Source of the DNA: Tubulanus polymorphus
Taxonomy: Eukaryota > Nemertea > Palaeonemertea > Tubulaniformes > Tubulanidae
Length of the DNA stretch: 64,000 nucleotides
Assembly (NCBI RefSeq): GCF_964204645.1
Contig: NC_134028.1
Location: forward strand, 13,505,263-13,569,262
Direction: 5' to 3'
The notes under the pieces are model-generated. The model worked only from the letters and a program-made list of their open reading frames with translations. It did not search any database and was not told where the DNA came from. The position numbers and the translations under genes were made by a program. The number at the start of each line of letters is the position of its first letter. Within the stretch, counting starts at the first letter, position 1. Shown piece after piece: positions 1-9,051 of the stretch.

Positions 1-282
1 TACGATCAGTTGCTTGAATGTGTCGATGTGAGCGAGCTTACGATTGGTAAGCGTCGATCTATCTCCAGTTCCAGCCAGTTGCCCATGTTCTACTTTTGAG
101 CAACTGGTTGTACACAATCGCAGTCATATCCGTCGATGTGCGCGCTCTGGATCTCGACGATCGACATGCGCCATGCAGTTGCTGCAACTGACCGGTTGTA
201 ACTAGATTTCGATGTGCGCGGGGTAATCGTTCGGTACCAACTAGTTGTCTCCAATCGCAGTGTCGATGTGCGCTAGGCTTAA
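1..282. repeat. Degenerate repeat tract with recurring TCGATGTGCGCG words
   Basis: The word TCGATGTGMGCK occurs at 23-34, 133-144, 209-220 and 263-274. A second word (CAACTGGTTGT or CAACTAGTTGT, each followed by an AATCGCAG tract) recurs near 105 and 237. The spacing is irregular, so this is a decayed tandem or nested repeat. There is no credible ORF. It ends abruptly where the inverted-repeat arm begins near 283. Confidence 0.55.
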
Positions 283-1072
283 GCCTGAATCTAAAAATAG
301 AAAAAGGTGCATTTTAGTAGGATATAAAAGAATAGTGGCTTATACACCCTGGACTATATAGCCTATGGGTTGGGCCTATTTTGAAAGCACTGAGGTCCGA
401 GGGAACAGCACTTAGTAAATAAACACTGAAATTAAACTTACAAAACACCCAGTACTTGAGATGATGTACTTGACAAGAAGTGTCTCCAGCTAAGCAAATC
501 AACTTTGTCTATGACTCCTCCTTTTATAGATTCAGTAGTAGTCTAAAAATAAGAATCGGTACATTTTTCTAACAGTTGGTATGTCATTTCTTCAGAAAAA
601 AACTAATTATTATCACGCCACAGCAAATAAATTATTCACAGTTGTTGAATGGTTTGCCCGATTTAGATTAATTGGTTGACGCTAATCAGTATGACCCATA
701 CGTAGGGGCCTACTGCATGCCATTGGCGTCAATTCCATTCCATTCAATTCCACAGTGAATTAAAAAGAAATTAAGTTAGATCCCCTTTGTCCAAAAGCTG
801 CATCATTTATAAAACTAGCTGTCAAATTTAATTTACCTCCTTCAGAGAATACCATGACATAGTCCGTCGCCCATCAACGTGTTGACAAAAGAAAAGTTGC
901 TCCATGTTTTATACACGAACGTTCAAATAAGATATTTTGCGTCTTGCAGGGAATATTGAGCATAGTGTTTAAGTTGGCTTGCACGGTTTGTGAATGGGTT
1001 TTCCTCATTATGCTGCCTGTATGCATTAAAAATCCGGATTTCAAGCGAATTAATTTGTCCAACAAGTGGCGC
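283..1072 (-). repeat. Left arm of a large inverted repeat
   Basis: Read on the minus strand, this stretch matches 9052-9855 on the plus strand almost throughout: the ends pair as 'taagcctgaatcta' against 'gattcaggctta', and the inner part pairs through the Met-His-rich stretch up to 'ccacttgttgga'. The arms differ by scattered substitutions and small indels, for example a 6-bp insertion near 9168 in the right arm. The outer flanks at 283 and 9855 do not share a target duplication, so these may be two separate inverted copies of one dispersed repeat and not the ends of one element. Confidence 0.75.
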
Positions 1073-1272
1073 AATTTAGGTAATGTTGAAATCATCCACA
1101 AAAACAAAATGGCGGCATATCGACCAAATATAAGTGATCTGTGCAGGATCCCATTTAACACAATTACTAAATTGCCGCACCAAATTAGAAAATGTTCCCG
1201 ATTAAAGTGTATATGCATATAACAATTCCTTAAAAACAAGCTCAGTTTCCTTAACTTATTTTGTGCCTCCAA
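874..1272 (-). other. 132-codon open frame of unknown status in repeat arm
   Basis: This minus-strand frame of 132 codons starts with an ATG inside sequence unique to the left arm and runs into the inverted repeat. I recognise no domain. In the right-arm copy the equivalent frame is altered by a 6-bp insertion and the upstream half is absent, replaced by another repeat module. The segment may be a fragment of a longer transposon protein, or chance. No promoter or splice signal stands out. Confidence 0.15.
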
Positions 1273-1381
1273 AATAGAAAGAATTAGAGACTACATGATA
1301 AGATAAAAACATAACATAAATATAAAGGGTATGATGATAAATTTAATGAATGGATTTTATCTAGTAAAATAAAAAGAATAA

Positions 1382-1951
1382 ATGAATAAAGATTTATTTA
1401 TATTTGAACCACATAATATGTTAGTTACTGGAGTAACCAACTGTGGTAAAACACATTTTATATTAGATTTATTAGAAACTGTTTATAAGAATCATTTTGA
1501 TAATATAATATTATTCTGTCCTACTTATGAAATGAATAAAACATATAATAGGGATTTAGTTAAGATAAAAAAGTTTATTATATTAGATCCTAAAACAGTA
1601 AAAGAAAATTTAGATAATTGTATTAAAATAGCAATCGATATTTATAAAGGATCTAATACATTATTCATTATAGATGATTGTGCTAATTTACATGATTTAA
1701 AAGTTAGAGAAAGTGAGTTATGCTATTTAGCTTCCTCTGGGAGACATTTTGGAATAACAACTTGGGTTTTAAATCAAAAATATTATTCGATTGTTTAAGA
1801 TAAACTAATTAGAATTTTAGTTTTATTCTATGCAACAATCTCTGGAAGAAAATAAAATTTTACCTGCTTAATTACATGAGGAATATATGAATAAATTAAA
1901 AAGTAATAAAGGTTCCAAATTATTACTGAGGCTTCAATTTACATATGAATA
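1382..1951 (+). pseudogene. A32/FtsK-type DNA-packaging ATPase, broken
   Basis: The open part (1382-1798, 138 codons) has a Walker A motif GVTNCGKT near residue 17 and a Walker B motif TLFIIDDC near residue 96. A downstream SGRHFGITTW segment with a following Gln is the sensor-like part of A32-type packaging ATPases. A TAA at 1796-1798 interrupts the frame. Similar coding sense continues past it (DKLIRILVLFYAT), then shifts frame and continues to about 1951 with another stop at 1869-1871. In related viruses this ATPase powers genome entry into the capsid. The start ATG is preceded by an AT-rich leader. The nearest gene converges on it from the minus strand. The family call is firm; the copy is inactive. 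Confidence 0.78.
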
Positions 1952-1971
1952 AAAATTTATAAAATTAGATA

Positions 1972-2262
1972 TTTTAAGTATTTATGTATTAGATATGTAT
2001 TAGATACGTATTAGATACATAAATACTTAAAACCCATGTATTTAATACGCATTAAATACGTATTAGATACATAAATACTTAAAAACCCTTTTTTTAAATA
2101 AATTTTATCTACAAAATTTATTTTACATTTTCAACTAATATTTTTTTAAAAATTTTTCAACTAATATATGAATAAGTTTGAAAATAACCTCACTAAAAGG
2201 TATTTCAAATAATATGTATTAAATGCGTATTAAATACGTTGTAGATACATGAATACTTAAAA
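1972..2262. repeat. Hairpin-forming iterated ATACATAAATACTTAAAA motif
   Basis: A perfect 18-bp inverted repeat has arms at 1972-1989 and 2015-2032 with a 25-nt loop made of TATTAGATA(T/C)G iterations. The right-arm word recurs at 2067-2084 (exact) and 2245-2262 (one mismatch). The cluster lies between the converging ends of the ATPase remnant and the zinc-finger ORF. A role as a transcription terminator or 3'-end signal of the viral element is inferred from position and structure only. Confidence 0.6.
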
Positions 2263-2324
2263 CCCACTTTTTTAATCACTTTTATTTTATACAATTTTCA
2301 ACCAACATATTATTTGAGATAATT

Positions 2325-3048
2325 TTAATTACTATCTGAATCACTTTCATTATCAGACGCTAAAGCTTCATTTAACCAATTTAAAGTATCACTAATAGAT
2401 TCTGATTTATTAATATTACTATTGGTAAATGTATCTTCTATTTTCGATTTCTTAGTACCTTCATTATCATTATCAATTTGCTTACCTGTAACTATATTCT
2501 CCTTACCCCTCTTCTTAGTGTTTGGTCCTAATATTTTATTAGCATCAGTTAAATCTAATTCATCTTTACTAGGTTCCGTTAATAAAATATCACGTAATAA
2601 ATCTTTATATAAATCTTTACCATTTGTTTTTTTATTTGAAACAAACTTTGTTACATATCTAAATGGGTGTTCTATAAATTCTCTTATCCCAACACGTTTT
2701 ATAACATTTTTAATATGTACAACTGTATTCATATGATTATTCCAATTTGTTGGAGCGTTTGAAAATTCACCTTTACAATAACCACAATAATTTCTATTTT
2801 CACTATAATTTAATATTATTTCATTATTAGAAGTAGAAGGAATAACATTATTAGACGTAGAAGGTAAAACATTATTAGATGTAGAAGGTAAAACATTATT
2901 ATCAATTTCATTACAGTTTAGTTTTATAATTTTTAAAAATAGGATCAAATATCAAAGATATATTACAAGGTATTACATAATATAGGCCATCATTATTTTC
3001 ATGTTTATCAATGTATGGAATATGTTTATATACTTTACCTTCATCCAT
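2325..3048 (-). pseudogene. Zinc-finger ORF of the viral island, frameshifted
   Basis: On the minus strand an ATG at 3048 opens a frame of 45 codons (MDEGKVYKHIPYID...). A second frame without an ATG overlaps it and runs from about 2948 to 2325. The two probably form one gene split by a frameshift near 2900-2945. The downstream part has three tandem copies of an 8-residue unit (NNVLPSTS or NNVIPSTS), then a zinc-finger-like pattern (CGYC, later H-x5-H), a Lys-rich segment and an acidic Ser/Asp tail ending DNESDSDSN. I do not recognise the protein. The composition and the neighbouring capsid gene on the same strand suggest a viral accessory or DNA-binding protein, which is inference. Confidence 0.45.
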
Positions 3049-3081
3049 TTATTATAAAAATGTTTCATTAAAATTAAAATT

Positions 3082-4346
3082 CTAATATATAACACTGTGT
3101 AATTGAGAATTTGTAATATTTGATTGCGCATCAGATATAATATAATTGTGCATTTTGAAATCTTTGCTTCCTTTTTTCTTTTTCATGAATAATTGTATCC
3201 AATCTTTTGTATTTTGTAATTTTTTCCCCAGAACCATGTAATAAATTATCTTCAGTGGTTCGAAAATCTAACCATAATGCATATTTATTACCAGTATAGT
3301 AATCAATTTATTAATAGTAATAGAGTAATATTACAATTTTCAGATGATTTTACTTTTTCATTCATAAAATGTTTTCAAAAATTCTGGCCACTGATCTATC
3401 ATTCTCATTCCTTGGCAAAATATTTTATTTGCTATACCTTCAAATGTTATTTCTACTTTTGATATTTCAGGATTATAATAATTATCAACATTTATTGCGC
3501 CATTAGAATATGTTGCAATTGTAAAAAATATTATTATACCTTAAAAATAGATCTTCTTGAAAAGTTAATATTTTCATTAATTATTTCATCATTTGCATTA
3601 GTAGTTACAGTTTTAAATTTATCAATATAATCATATAATAATGAAAATCCTTGATTATATTGAGTTTGAATTATGCTAGCAATATTTTCATCAGTTACTG
3701 TATCATATTCTAAACATATATTCGATAATTTATAACCCATATCTTTAACAACGCTAGATAATACAATTTCATTAACAGGGGCAAATGTTATTTCGAATAT
3801 AATATCTTCTTGAATTGCATATTTATATAATGGTGCATTGTTACTTATCAATTCAAAATCTAATGGAATTTTATATTTGCTACCATGAATCCTTTTAATC
3901 AAATTATCTATGCCATTAGTTATTATTGCATTATTAGCTTCTCACCTTAATTTATTTTGGTTTTCTGATTGGACGCCTTGAAATATCATATTATTTCTAT
4001 TTTCTTTTGTTAACCATAAATCTTTATAAGGCATAAATAAATTATAATCATCCAATGAAAAAACTGTTTCTGGACCAATCTTTATAGTTAACTTCTTAAT
4101 TAAGTATCTTCCAACATTATCGATAACATAATTATTATTATTGCCAGTTACTTTTATATCGGCTGATAAATAAATACTATTCGGAACATAAAAAGTATTT
4201 TGTGTTAATCGAGGAATTCTAACATATAAAGTTTCATCAGGATTAATATAAGAAGGATTATGAGTAATTATATGATGAGATCTTTCTGCTTCAATAGCAT
4301 TAGATATTCTTGAATTCTTAGAAGGATTTATATAACTCCCGCTCAT
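3082..4346 (-). pseudogene. Double-jelly-roll major capsid protein (hexon-like), broken
   Basis: The ATG at 4346 opens MSGSYINPSKNS and 134 codons. A single in-frame TGA at 3942-3944 interrupts, and the same frame continues to a TAA at 3534. After a frame change near 3540 the coding sense resumes with a 'YNPEISKVEITFEG' segment, then 'GMRMIDQWPEF'. After further shifts it gives 'LWLDFRTTEDNLLHGSG' and ends at the TAG at 3082-3084. The total, about 420 codons, and the order of these segments fit the hexon-like capsid protein of adintoviruses and Polintons. The gene is inactive, with at least one nonsense and three frame changes. The hydrophobic ORF lies immediately upstream on the same strand. 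Confidence 0.72.
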
Positions 4347-4366
4347 TTATTTAAGAGAAAAATTTA

Positions 4367-4512
4367 TTATTTATTTTTTATCATATCAACTAATCCAAAA
4401 ATAATTGCACTTACAACTGTAATTAAAAATGAAATTATATGTTCAGCAGCAAAGTTATGAATATTTCCAGCAGATGTTAAAACAAAACCAACAATTGATG
4501 CAATACACCCTT
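4367..4512 (-). CDS. Hydrophobic ORF upstream of capsid gene, 5'-truncated
   Basis: A minus-strand frame with stop TAA at 4367-4369 reads back without interruption to about 4512, roughly 48 codons. There the AT-rich viral composition ends and unrelated sequence begins. Its second half (HIISFLITVVSAIIFGLVDM) is one strong candidate membrane-spanning helix followed by a short basic tail. It ends 20 bp before the capsid-gene start on the same strand. The N-terminus is missing because the island is cut here. I do not recognise the protein; a small viral membrane or minor-capsid protein is a guess from position. Confidence 0.35.
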
Positions 4513-5030
4513 CTCGTAAAGATGGCAGCAGCGGTCGATAATTTACTTGTCACGTCATCTGGTGAGCGATCAATTCCGGGTTGATGGGCGGTTGATGGCG
4601 GTTCGTGGGATTTTTTTATGCAGAACTTACACGATGGATGCAAGTTAGTAGTCTATTGTATTCTTTGTTCCATTTAAGTGGGGATATATGAATAGAGGTC
4701 AACGTGTGCATAGAACGATAATTCAGCTGTTAACAAAAAACGGCCTGTTTGTCGCAGCACAAAGGGAAAATGGCCACTTCCACTGTCTGATAATAATAGG
4801 CCTACGTTAAATCGAGTCAAGCTCGAGTCTCCCCTGCGGTGTTTCTTTTATTGAACAAGTGAATCTATAGGCTTATAATAGTGTGTAGTAATCATTACGA
4901 GACTATAGAATGTGAAGCAACAAAAAAAGAAAGTGACTAGTCTAGTGTATGAAAAAGAACCATAGTCTGACTTGCAAATTTATTTCTGGCTATTTTAGTA
5001 TTTACATCAAATAATTATTTCACGCTTTTT
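4513..5030. other. Non-coding spacer, nothing recognised
   Basis: This stretch has normal base composition, unlike the AT-rich island before it. I see no sustained frame, RNA gene or clear repeat. It could contain the 5' end of the ISL2EU-like element that follows, but no terminal repeat pairing was found by eye. The last bases (cacgctttttag at 5021-5032) resemble a 3' splice site. Confidence 0.4.
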
Positions 5031-5037
5031 AGGACAA

Positions 5038-5342
5038 GGCAGTAGTTCGTCCGGAATTAGTCGTCAACCATTAGTTTTCACATCAGGCAGTAGTTCGTCC
5101 GGGATTAGTCGTAAACCAGTAGTTTCCACATCAGGCAGTTGTTCGTCCGGGATTAGTCATCAACCAGTAGTTTCCACATCAGGCAGTAGTTCGTCCGTGA
5201 TTAGTCATCAACCAGTAATTTCCACATCAGGCAGTAGTTCGTCCGTGATTAGTCAGCAACCAGTAGTTTCCACATCAGGCAGTAGTTCGTCCGGGATAAG
5301 TCGTCAGCCAGTAGTTTTCACGTCGGGCAGTAGTTCGTCCGG
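5038..5342 (+). repeat. 48-bp minisatellite, six copies, in an open frame
   Basis: Six full 48-bp units start at 5038, 5086, 5134, 5182, 5230 and 5278, with a 17-bp partial unit from 5326. Because 48 is a multiple of three, the plus strand encodes a 16-residue Ser-rich repeat of the type GSSSSGISRQPVVSTS. The block is preceded by a polypyrimidine-AG (ending 5032) and followed by GAG|gtgagt at 5383-5391, so it could be an exon of about 353 bp. If so, it may be the low-complexity 5' exon of the nuclease gene that follows. Confidence 0.75.
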
Positions 5343-5486
5343 TTTTACTGCTAGTTCTACCGTTTGCCTTTGTACTTGCATTGAGGTGAGTTATTTAACC
5401 TTTTAACTCTATTCTTTCTTAATTTCAAAAGACAGTGACTACAGGTATGACAGTTCGCTAATTGATTATTTCGTGAACTATTTCAG

Positions 5487-7482
5487 CTGTGTGTTGGTGA
5501 TACCCGGAGCTGATCTTAAAAAGCCAGTAAGAGACACAAAAAAGTGAACTACAGTTATGGCTTAAATGTCGTGGTCTCAAGTACAAGTCGGCTGACACAA
5601 GAGATGTTTTAATTAATAGGTAGGCCTACTTAGATTTAGTTTCATTTAAATTTCAAAAAGTAACAAATCATTTTTCAGGATAATTGATAGGGGGGCGTAC
5701 TCATCACTTCGACGGTCCATTTCTTCGATGGTTAACTATGACTAATCTTAATCGTCCTCCAAGTCGTCGGAGTATTGGACTGCCGGAGTAACTGCATGAA
5801 TTATAAGAAATTTCTTTATTATTATTTTTGTATCTTTTCATTTTTAGGGTAAAAGAAAACATGAGAAACGTTCACAAAATAGTTGATCCCGACCCATCCA
5901 TGTCATACACCAAGATGAAGGAATCAAAATGCAAATTGTGCAGCAATAAACAGAAAAAGGCACAACCCATATCTGAGACATTACCGTTAATCAGTACTGA
6001 TAAATTGGAGTGGAGAATTTCGGCGAACATTGACATATCTTTCTATTAGAACTCACGTACAATCGTCAGGCCGTAAGATAAATGAAGGGACTTATATTGA
6101 AAAAACTCTAGCTAAAGGTTATAAATTTATTATGAGAACTACATTCATAATGTTTCCTCCGCGTATGATGAAAAAAGAAGATATGTTTCCTAAAATGTTT
6201 GTGCTTCAAGTTGCAGAAAAAGAGGCGCCTCATAGTTCATCCTGTACTATAAATGAAGATGGCATTATCGTCAATGCTAAATGTTCGTTTAAGGCTGGGC
6301 AGAGTGGTCATTGTAACCATGTTATAGGGTTGCTTTTTTATTATGTCATTGTAATAACATGGGGCTTAAGGAGTTTCCAAAATCTGGCACCTGTGCGGAA
6401 AACCCACAAAAATGGCATAGGCCCAGAACAGCAGGCTTGGCAGGCGAACCGATCATGGGATACTGTGTAATGAAGCCGCAGTATGAAAAGGGATTACGAA
6501 ACACCTTGTTTGAGGCAAGGGGCCCAGCAGTACGAGATATCACTGGTGCCGATCTACTTTTCGAAGAATTGAAAGGTATAAACCAAAATTTTGGTCTTTG
6601 TAAAAACCTTAACTTGGATTTTAAGGAAGTCGTAGAAACTAAAATGGGATTCGAATGTCCAATTGGTTCGACATTATGTCATCAATTGGCTGTAATTGAA
6701 GGAAACGTGACTGTTTCGTGTTGTTTAGATGCATTGCCAGTAGAGAAAAGAATTCCCACCTCGTCTCTTATTTTCCCAGATTTACCTCTCTCAACTGACA
6801 ATGTTGAACCAGATAGAAAATTCAAGTTACCGACTGGAACGCTTGTTCCCGACATGTGTAAAAGTCTATCAGATTGTGTGGCCATAGAAAACTGTTGGTC
6901 AAAATTCCAACACAAAATGGTTTGAGGCTCGAAAAAATGTGATAACGAGCAGCAATTTTGGTAATATTTTGAAACGAAAATCCCCTCAGTGGACTTTGCC
7001 AAACCCTTGCAGGTTTCTAAAGACCTTTCCCATGTGCCAGCGATTAAATATGGCAGGGAATATGAGTCAATAGCAGTTGATCGGTATATAGAGTACATGT
7101 GTAAAAGTGGCAACCCTGTTAGCTGTTTCGAGTCAGGTTTGATTATTCATCCAGATTTGTCTTGGTTAGGTTGTTCACCAGACCGAAAAGTTATAGATAA
7201 GAAGGCTGGAATAGGTATTTTAGAAGTAAAATGCCCATACAAGTTTAGGGATGTCAAGCCACAAGCAGCAATTTCAGACCCATCATTTTGTTGTAAATAT
7301 AGCAATGGAAAATATTTTTTTTAAAGGAAACACATGACTATTACGCTCAAATACAAGGCCAAATGGCACTCACAGGCATATCTTGGTGTGACTTCCTTGT
7401 ATTTACTCAAAAGGGCATGCTTATCATACGAATAAATTACGACTCTGATTTTTGGATGAAAACTGCAGTTAAACTTTTTTAA
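5487..7482 (+). pseudogene. SWIM zinc-finger + YqaJ exonuclease protein, broken
   Basis: Segments in order: a SAP-like stretch ELQLWLKCRGLKYKS at 5546-5590; a central part; a SWIM zinc finger around 6270-6330 (AKCSFKAGQSGHCNHVIGLL, the CxC pattern reduced to one Cys followed by CNH); a NPQKWHRPR segment near 6400; and a YqaJ nuclease domain at about 7030-7440. The YqaJ part has GREYE, GCSPD, LEVKCP and AQIQGQMALTG, so the D...ExK...Q active-site pattern survives. The reading frame changes near 6040, 6350, 6925-6990 and at a T-run near 7315, so the gene is dead. Candidate splice sites (tttcag at 5481-5486, gtaggc at 5621) suggest 5' exons. YqaJ proteins are lambda-exonuclease-like 5'-3' nucleases; the role in transposition is not known to me. 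Confidence 0.7.
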
Positions 7483-7769
7483 GTTAAATTTTTATTGTAA
7501 ATATTTTAAACCTGCCCTCGAGTCCCAGCTGCAAACTGCGCTTGACTAATCCTTTTTAGCCAACTGAAGCCACATCCCGAGTGGGCATGGTGTCCAAGTG
7601 AGAAACAAGGTATGAGAAGAAAAAATTAATAACGAAATTATTTTAATAATATATACATATGAATTCTATTTTTCTGTGTTATATTACATTATTTCTACAA
7701 TCTCGTTAAAAATGCAAAAATCCTGATTATTGGATGCTTCCTGTAGAAAGGCCCATTGTGATATGATTT
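7483..7769. other. Spacer between converging nuclease and transposase genes
   Basis: This AT-rich gap of about 290 bp separates the two 3' ends of the ISL2EU-like element. It contains 'aataatatatacatatg'-type low-complexity sequence and no frame. Overlapping 3' signals for the two genes would be expected here, but I cannot place a specific polyadenylation site with confidence. Confidence 0.4.
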
Positions 7770-8407
7770 TTAATCTGAGACAGATATGATGGGATTTTGA
7801 AATAAGGTTAATAGGGCACATGCTGTTCAGATTTGATTGATCGAACCACTTAAGCTCAATGGTATAACTTGATCGAAAATGTGGAAACTTTTCACCTTAT
7901 TAAATACCCTTTCGACATGAATGCGTTCAGCCGCAACCGACTGCGTTTTTGCAACATCTTTGGAAGACATTTGGTCTTGCATTTGCAGGAACGGTGGAAT
8001 ATTGAGATGAAACCCCATAGGGTCCAACAGATCGTGAATATCAAAACCTTTATCTGCCATTATATCGTCACCTTTATTTAAGGGTAATCTTAAAATTCCA
8101 CTTTTTATTGTTATTACCCGGTCAGAAATGTTACCTGTATATGATTGCTATACAAAACTTAAGTGACCAGAAGGGGCTATACCTATCAGTCCCTTCAAGG
8201 TATTACTGCTTTTATAATTTGAATACGACTTGGATTTTAATACTAACGACGAAGGCATCTCACACTTCGGTTTAAAGCTGGACGGCATCGAAGTAACAAT
8301 TTGATCTTCTGTAGGCCATATCGGTAGCATGCCAAGCCTCAAATAAATAAAATTAGCCCATGTAATTATTATTCGGCAAGCTGTTGCTACAGACACATTA
8401 AATCTAT
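7770..8407 (-). pseudogene. DDE_Tnp_4 transposase (ISL2EU/Harbinger-like), 5'-truncated
   Basis: One continuous minus-strand frame from 8407 to the TAA at 7770-7772 is interrupted only by TAG at 8148-8150 and TGA at 7827-7829. Recognisable stretches are SVATACRIIITWANFIYLRL, LPIWPTEDQI, YTGNISDRV, IMADKGFDIHDLL and RIHVERVFNKVKSFHIFD. The last two hold the second Asp and the Glu of a DDE catalytic triad. The first catalytic Asp region appears deleted: SFKPK joins directly to CEMPSSL, about a dozen codons shorter than expected for the family. The N-terminal half is cut off by a repeat module at 8409. The gene converges on the YqaJ nuclease, the pairing known in ISL2EU elements. Confidence 0.75.
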
Positions 8408-8408
8408 T

Positions 8409-8600
8409 CGGTTCCTGAACTTCGCTGAAAAAGCTGAAACGCTGAAATTAAAACGCTGAAATTTCAGGGAATTTTCGATAAATGCCGAAATTTCAGGGAA
8501 TTCCCGAAAAACCCTGAAATCGTGCTAGGTGCCGACAATACACGTTTTGAAATATTTTCCGAACCGTGTTTTAGTCTCGACTTTCGGTTACAGAGACATG
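8409..8600 (+). repeat. GCTGAAA-rich repeat module, copy 1
   Basis: This module opens with CGGTTCCTGAACTTCGCTGA, continues with iterated GCTGAAA and GAAATTTCAGGGAATT words and ends at TTACAGAGACATG. The same module occurs at 8792-9025 on this strand and inverted at 11199-11403. The internal GAAATTTC and GGGAATTCCC words are palindromic, so the module can fold. Copy 1 lacks about 25 bp (around GCCGGTGTCCGCTGCCGAG) that copies 2 and 3 carry. No coding potential is seen. Confidence 0.75.
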
Positions 8601-8777
8601 ACATCTGACCGTTCATGTATAAAACATGATTACGTCACGAGCAACTTTTCTTTTGTCAACACGTTGATGGGCGACGGACTATGGTATTCTCTGAAGGAGG
8701 TTAATTAAATTTGACAGCTAGTTATATAAATGATTCAGCTTTTGGACAAAAGGGATCTAATTGCATTTCTTGGTATG
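8601..8777 (+). repeat. Copy of the segment found at 9210-9370
   Basis: The stretch from 'ccgttcatgtataaaacatg' to 'acaaaagggatctaa' repeats 9210-9370, and also matches the left arm inverted near 775-930. Together with the preceding module it makes a tandem duplication: module + this segment (8409-8777), then module + a longer version (8792-9370). Confidence 0.7.
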
Positions 8778-8791
8778 ACTGCAGTTTAGGT

Positions 8792-9025
8792 CGGTTCCTG
8801 AACTTCGCTGAAAAGGCTGAATCACTGAAACGCTGAAACGCTGAAATAAAAGCGCTGAAATTTCAGGGAATTTCCGAAAAACGCCGAAATTTCAGGGAAT
8901 TCCCGAAAAACGCTGAAATCGTGCTAGGTACCAATAATACACGTTTTGAAATATTTTCCGGGCCGGTGTCCGCTGCCGAGTCCTGAACCGTGTTTTAGTC
9001 TCTACCTTCGGTTACAGAGACATGC
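8792..9025 (+). repeat. GCTGAAA-rich repeat module, copy 2
   Basis: This is the same module as at 8409-8600 with small insertions. It joins directly to the right inverted-repeat arm at about 9052, where the similarity to the left arm starts. The join suggests that the module truncated or inserted into the larger repeat. Confidence 0.75.
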
Positions 9026-9051
9026 ATGGACAGTATGTGTGGAGTATACTT

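Larger units (their letters stand above)
1300..4512. mobile_element. AT-rich remnant of a Polinton/adintovirus-like element
   Basis: Base composition drops to strongly AT-rich here and returns to normal near 4513, where 'ttctcgtaaagatggcagc' begins. Inside are a packaging ATPase (+), a zinc-finger ORF (-), a major capsid protein (-) and a hydrophobic ORF (-). ATPase plus double-jelly-roll capsid is the morphogenesis set of Polintons (Mavericks) and adintoviruses. No polymerase B, integrase or protease is visible, so only part of an element remains. Each gene carries stops or frameshifts, so this is an old inactive copy. Polinton versus adintovirus assignment is inference. Confidence 0.72.
5487..8407. 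mobile_element. Decayed ISL2EU-like DNA transposon
   Basis: Two degraded genes converge here: a SWIM + YqaJ nuclease on the plus strand and a DDE_Tnp_4-type transposase on the minus strand. Eukaryotic ISL2EU transposons are known to encode exactly this pair, which is the basis for the family name. The right side is cut at about 8408 by another repeat module, so the N-terminal part of the transposase, where a THAP domain would be expected, is absent. The left end is not defined. The element is not autonomous. Confidence 0.62.

Noticed and set aside
944-1222. 92-codon plus-strand protein in the left arm
   Set aside because: It overlaps the longer antisense frame, matches no domain I know and is not preserved in the other repeat copies.
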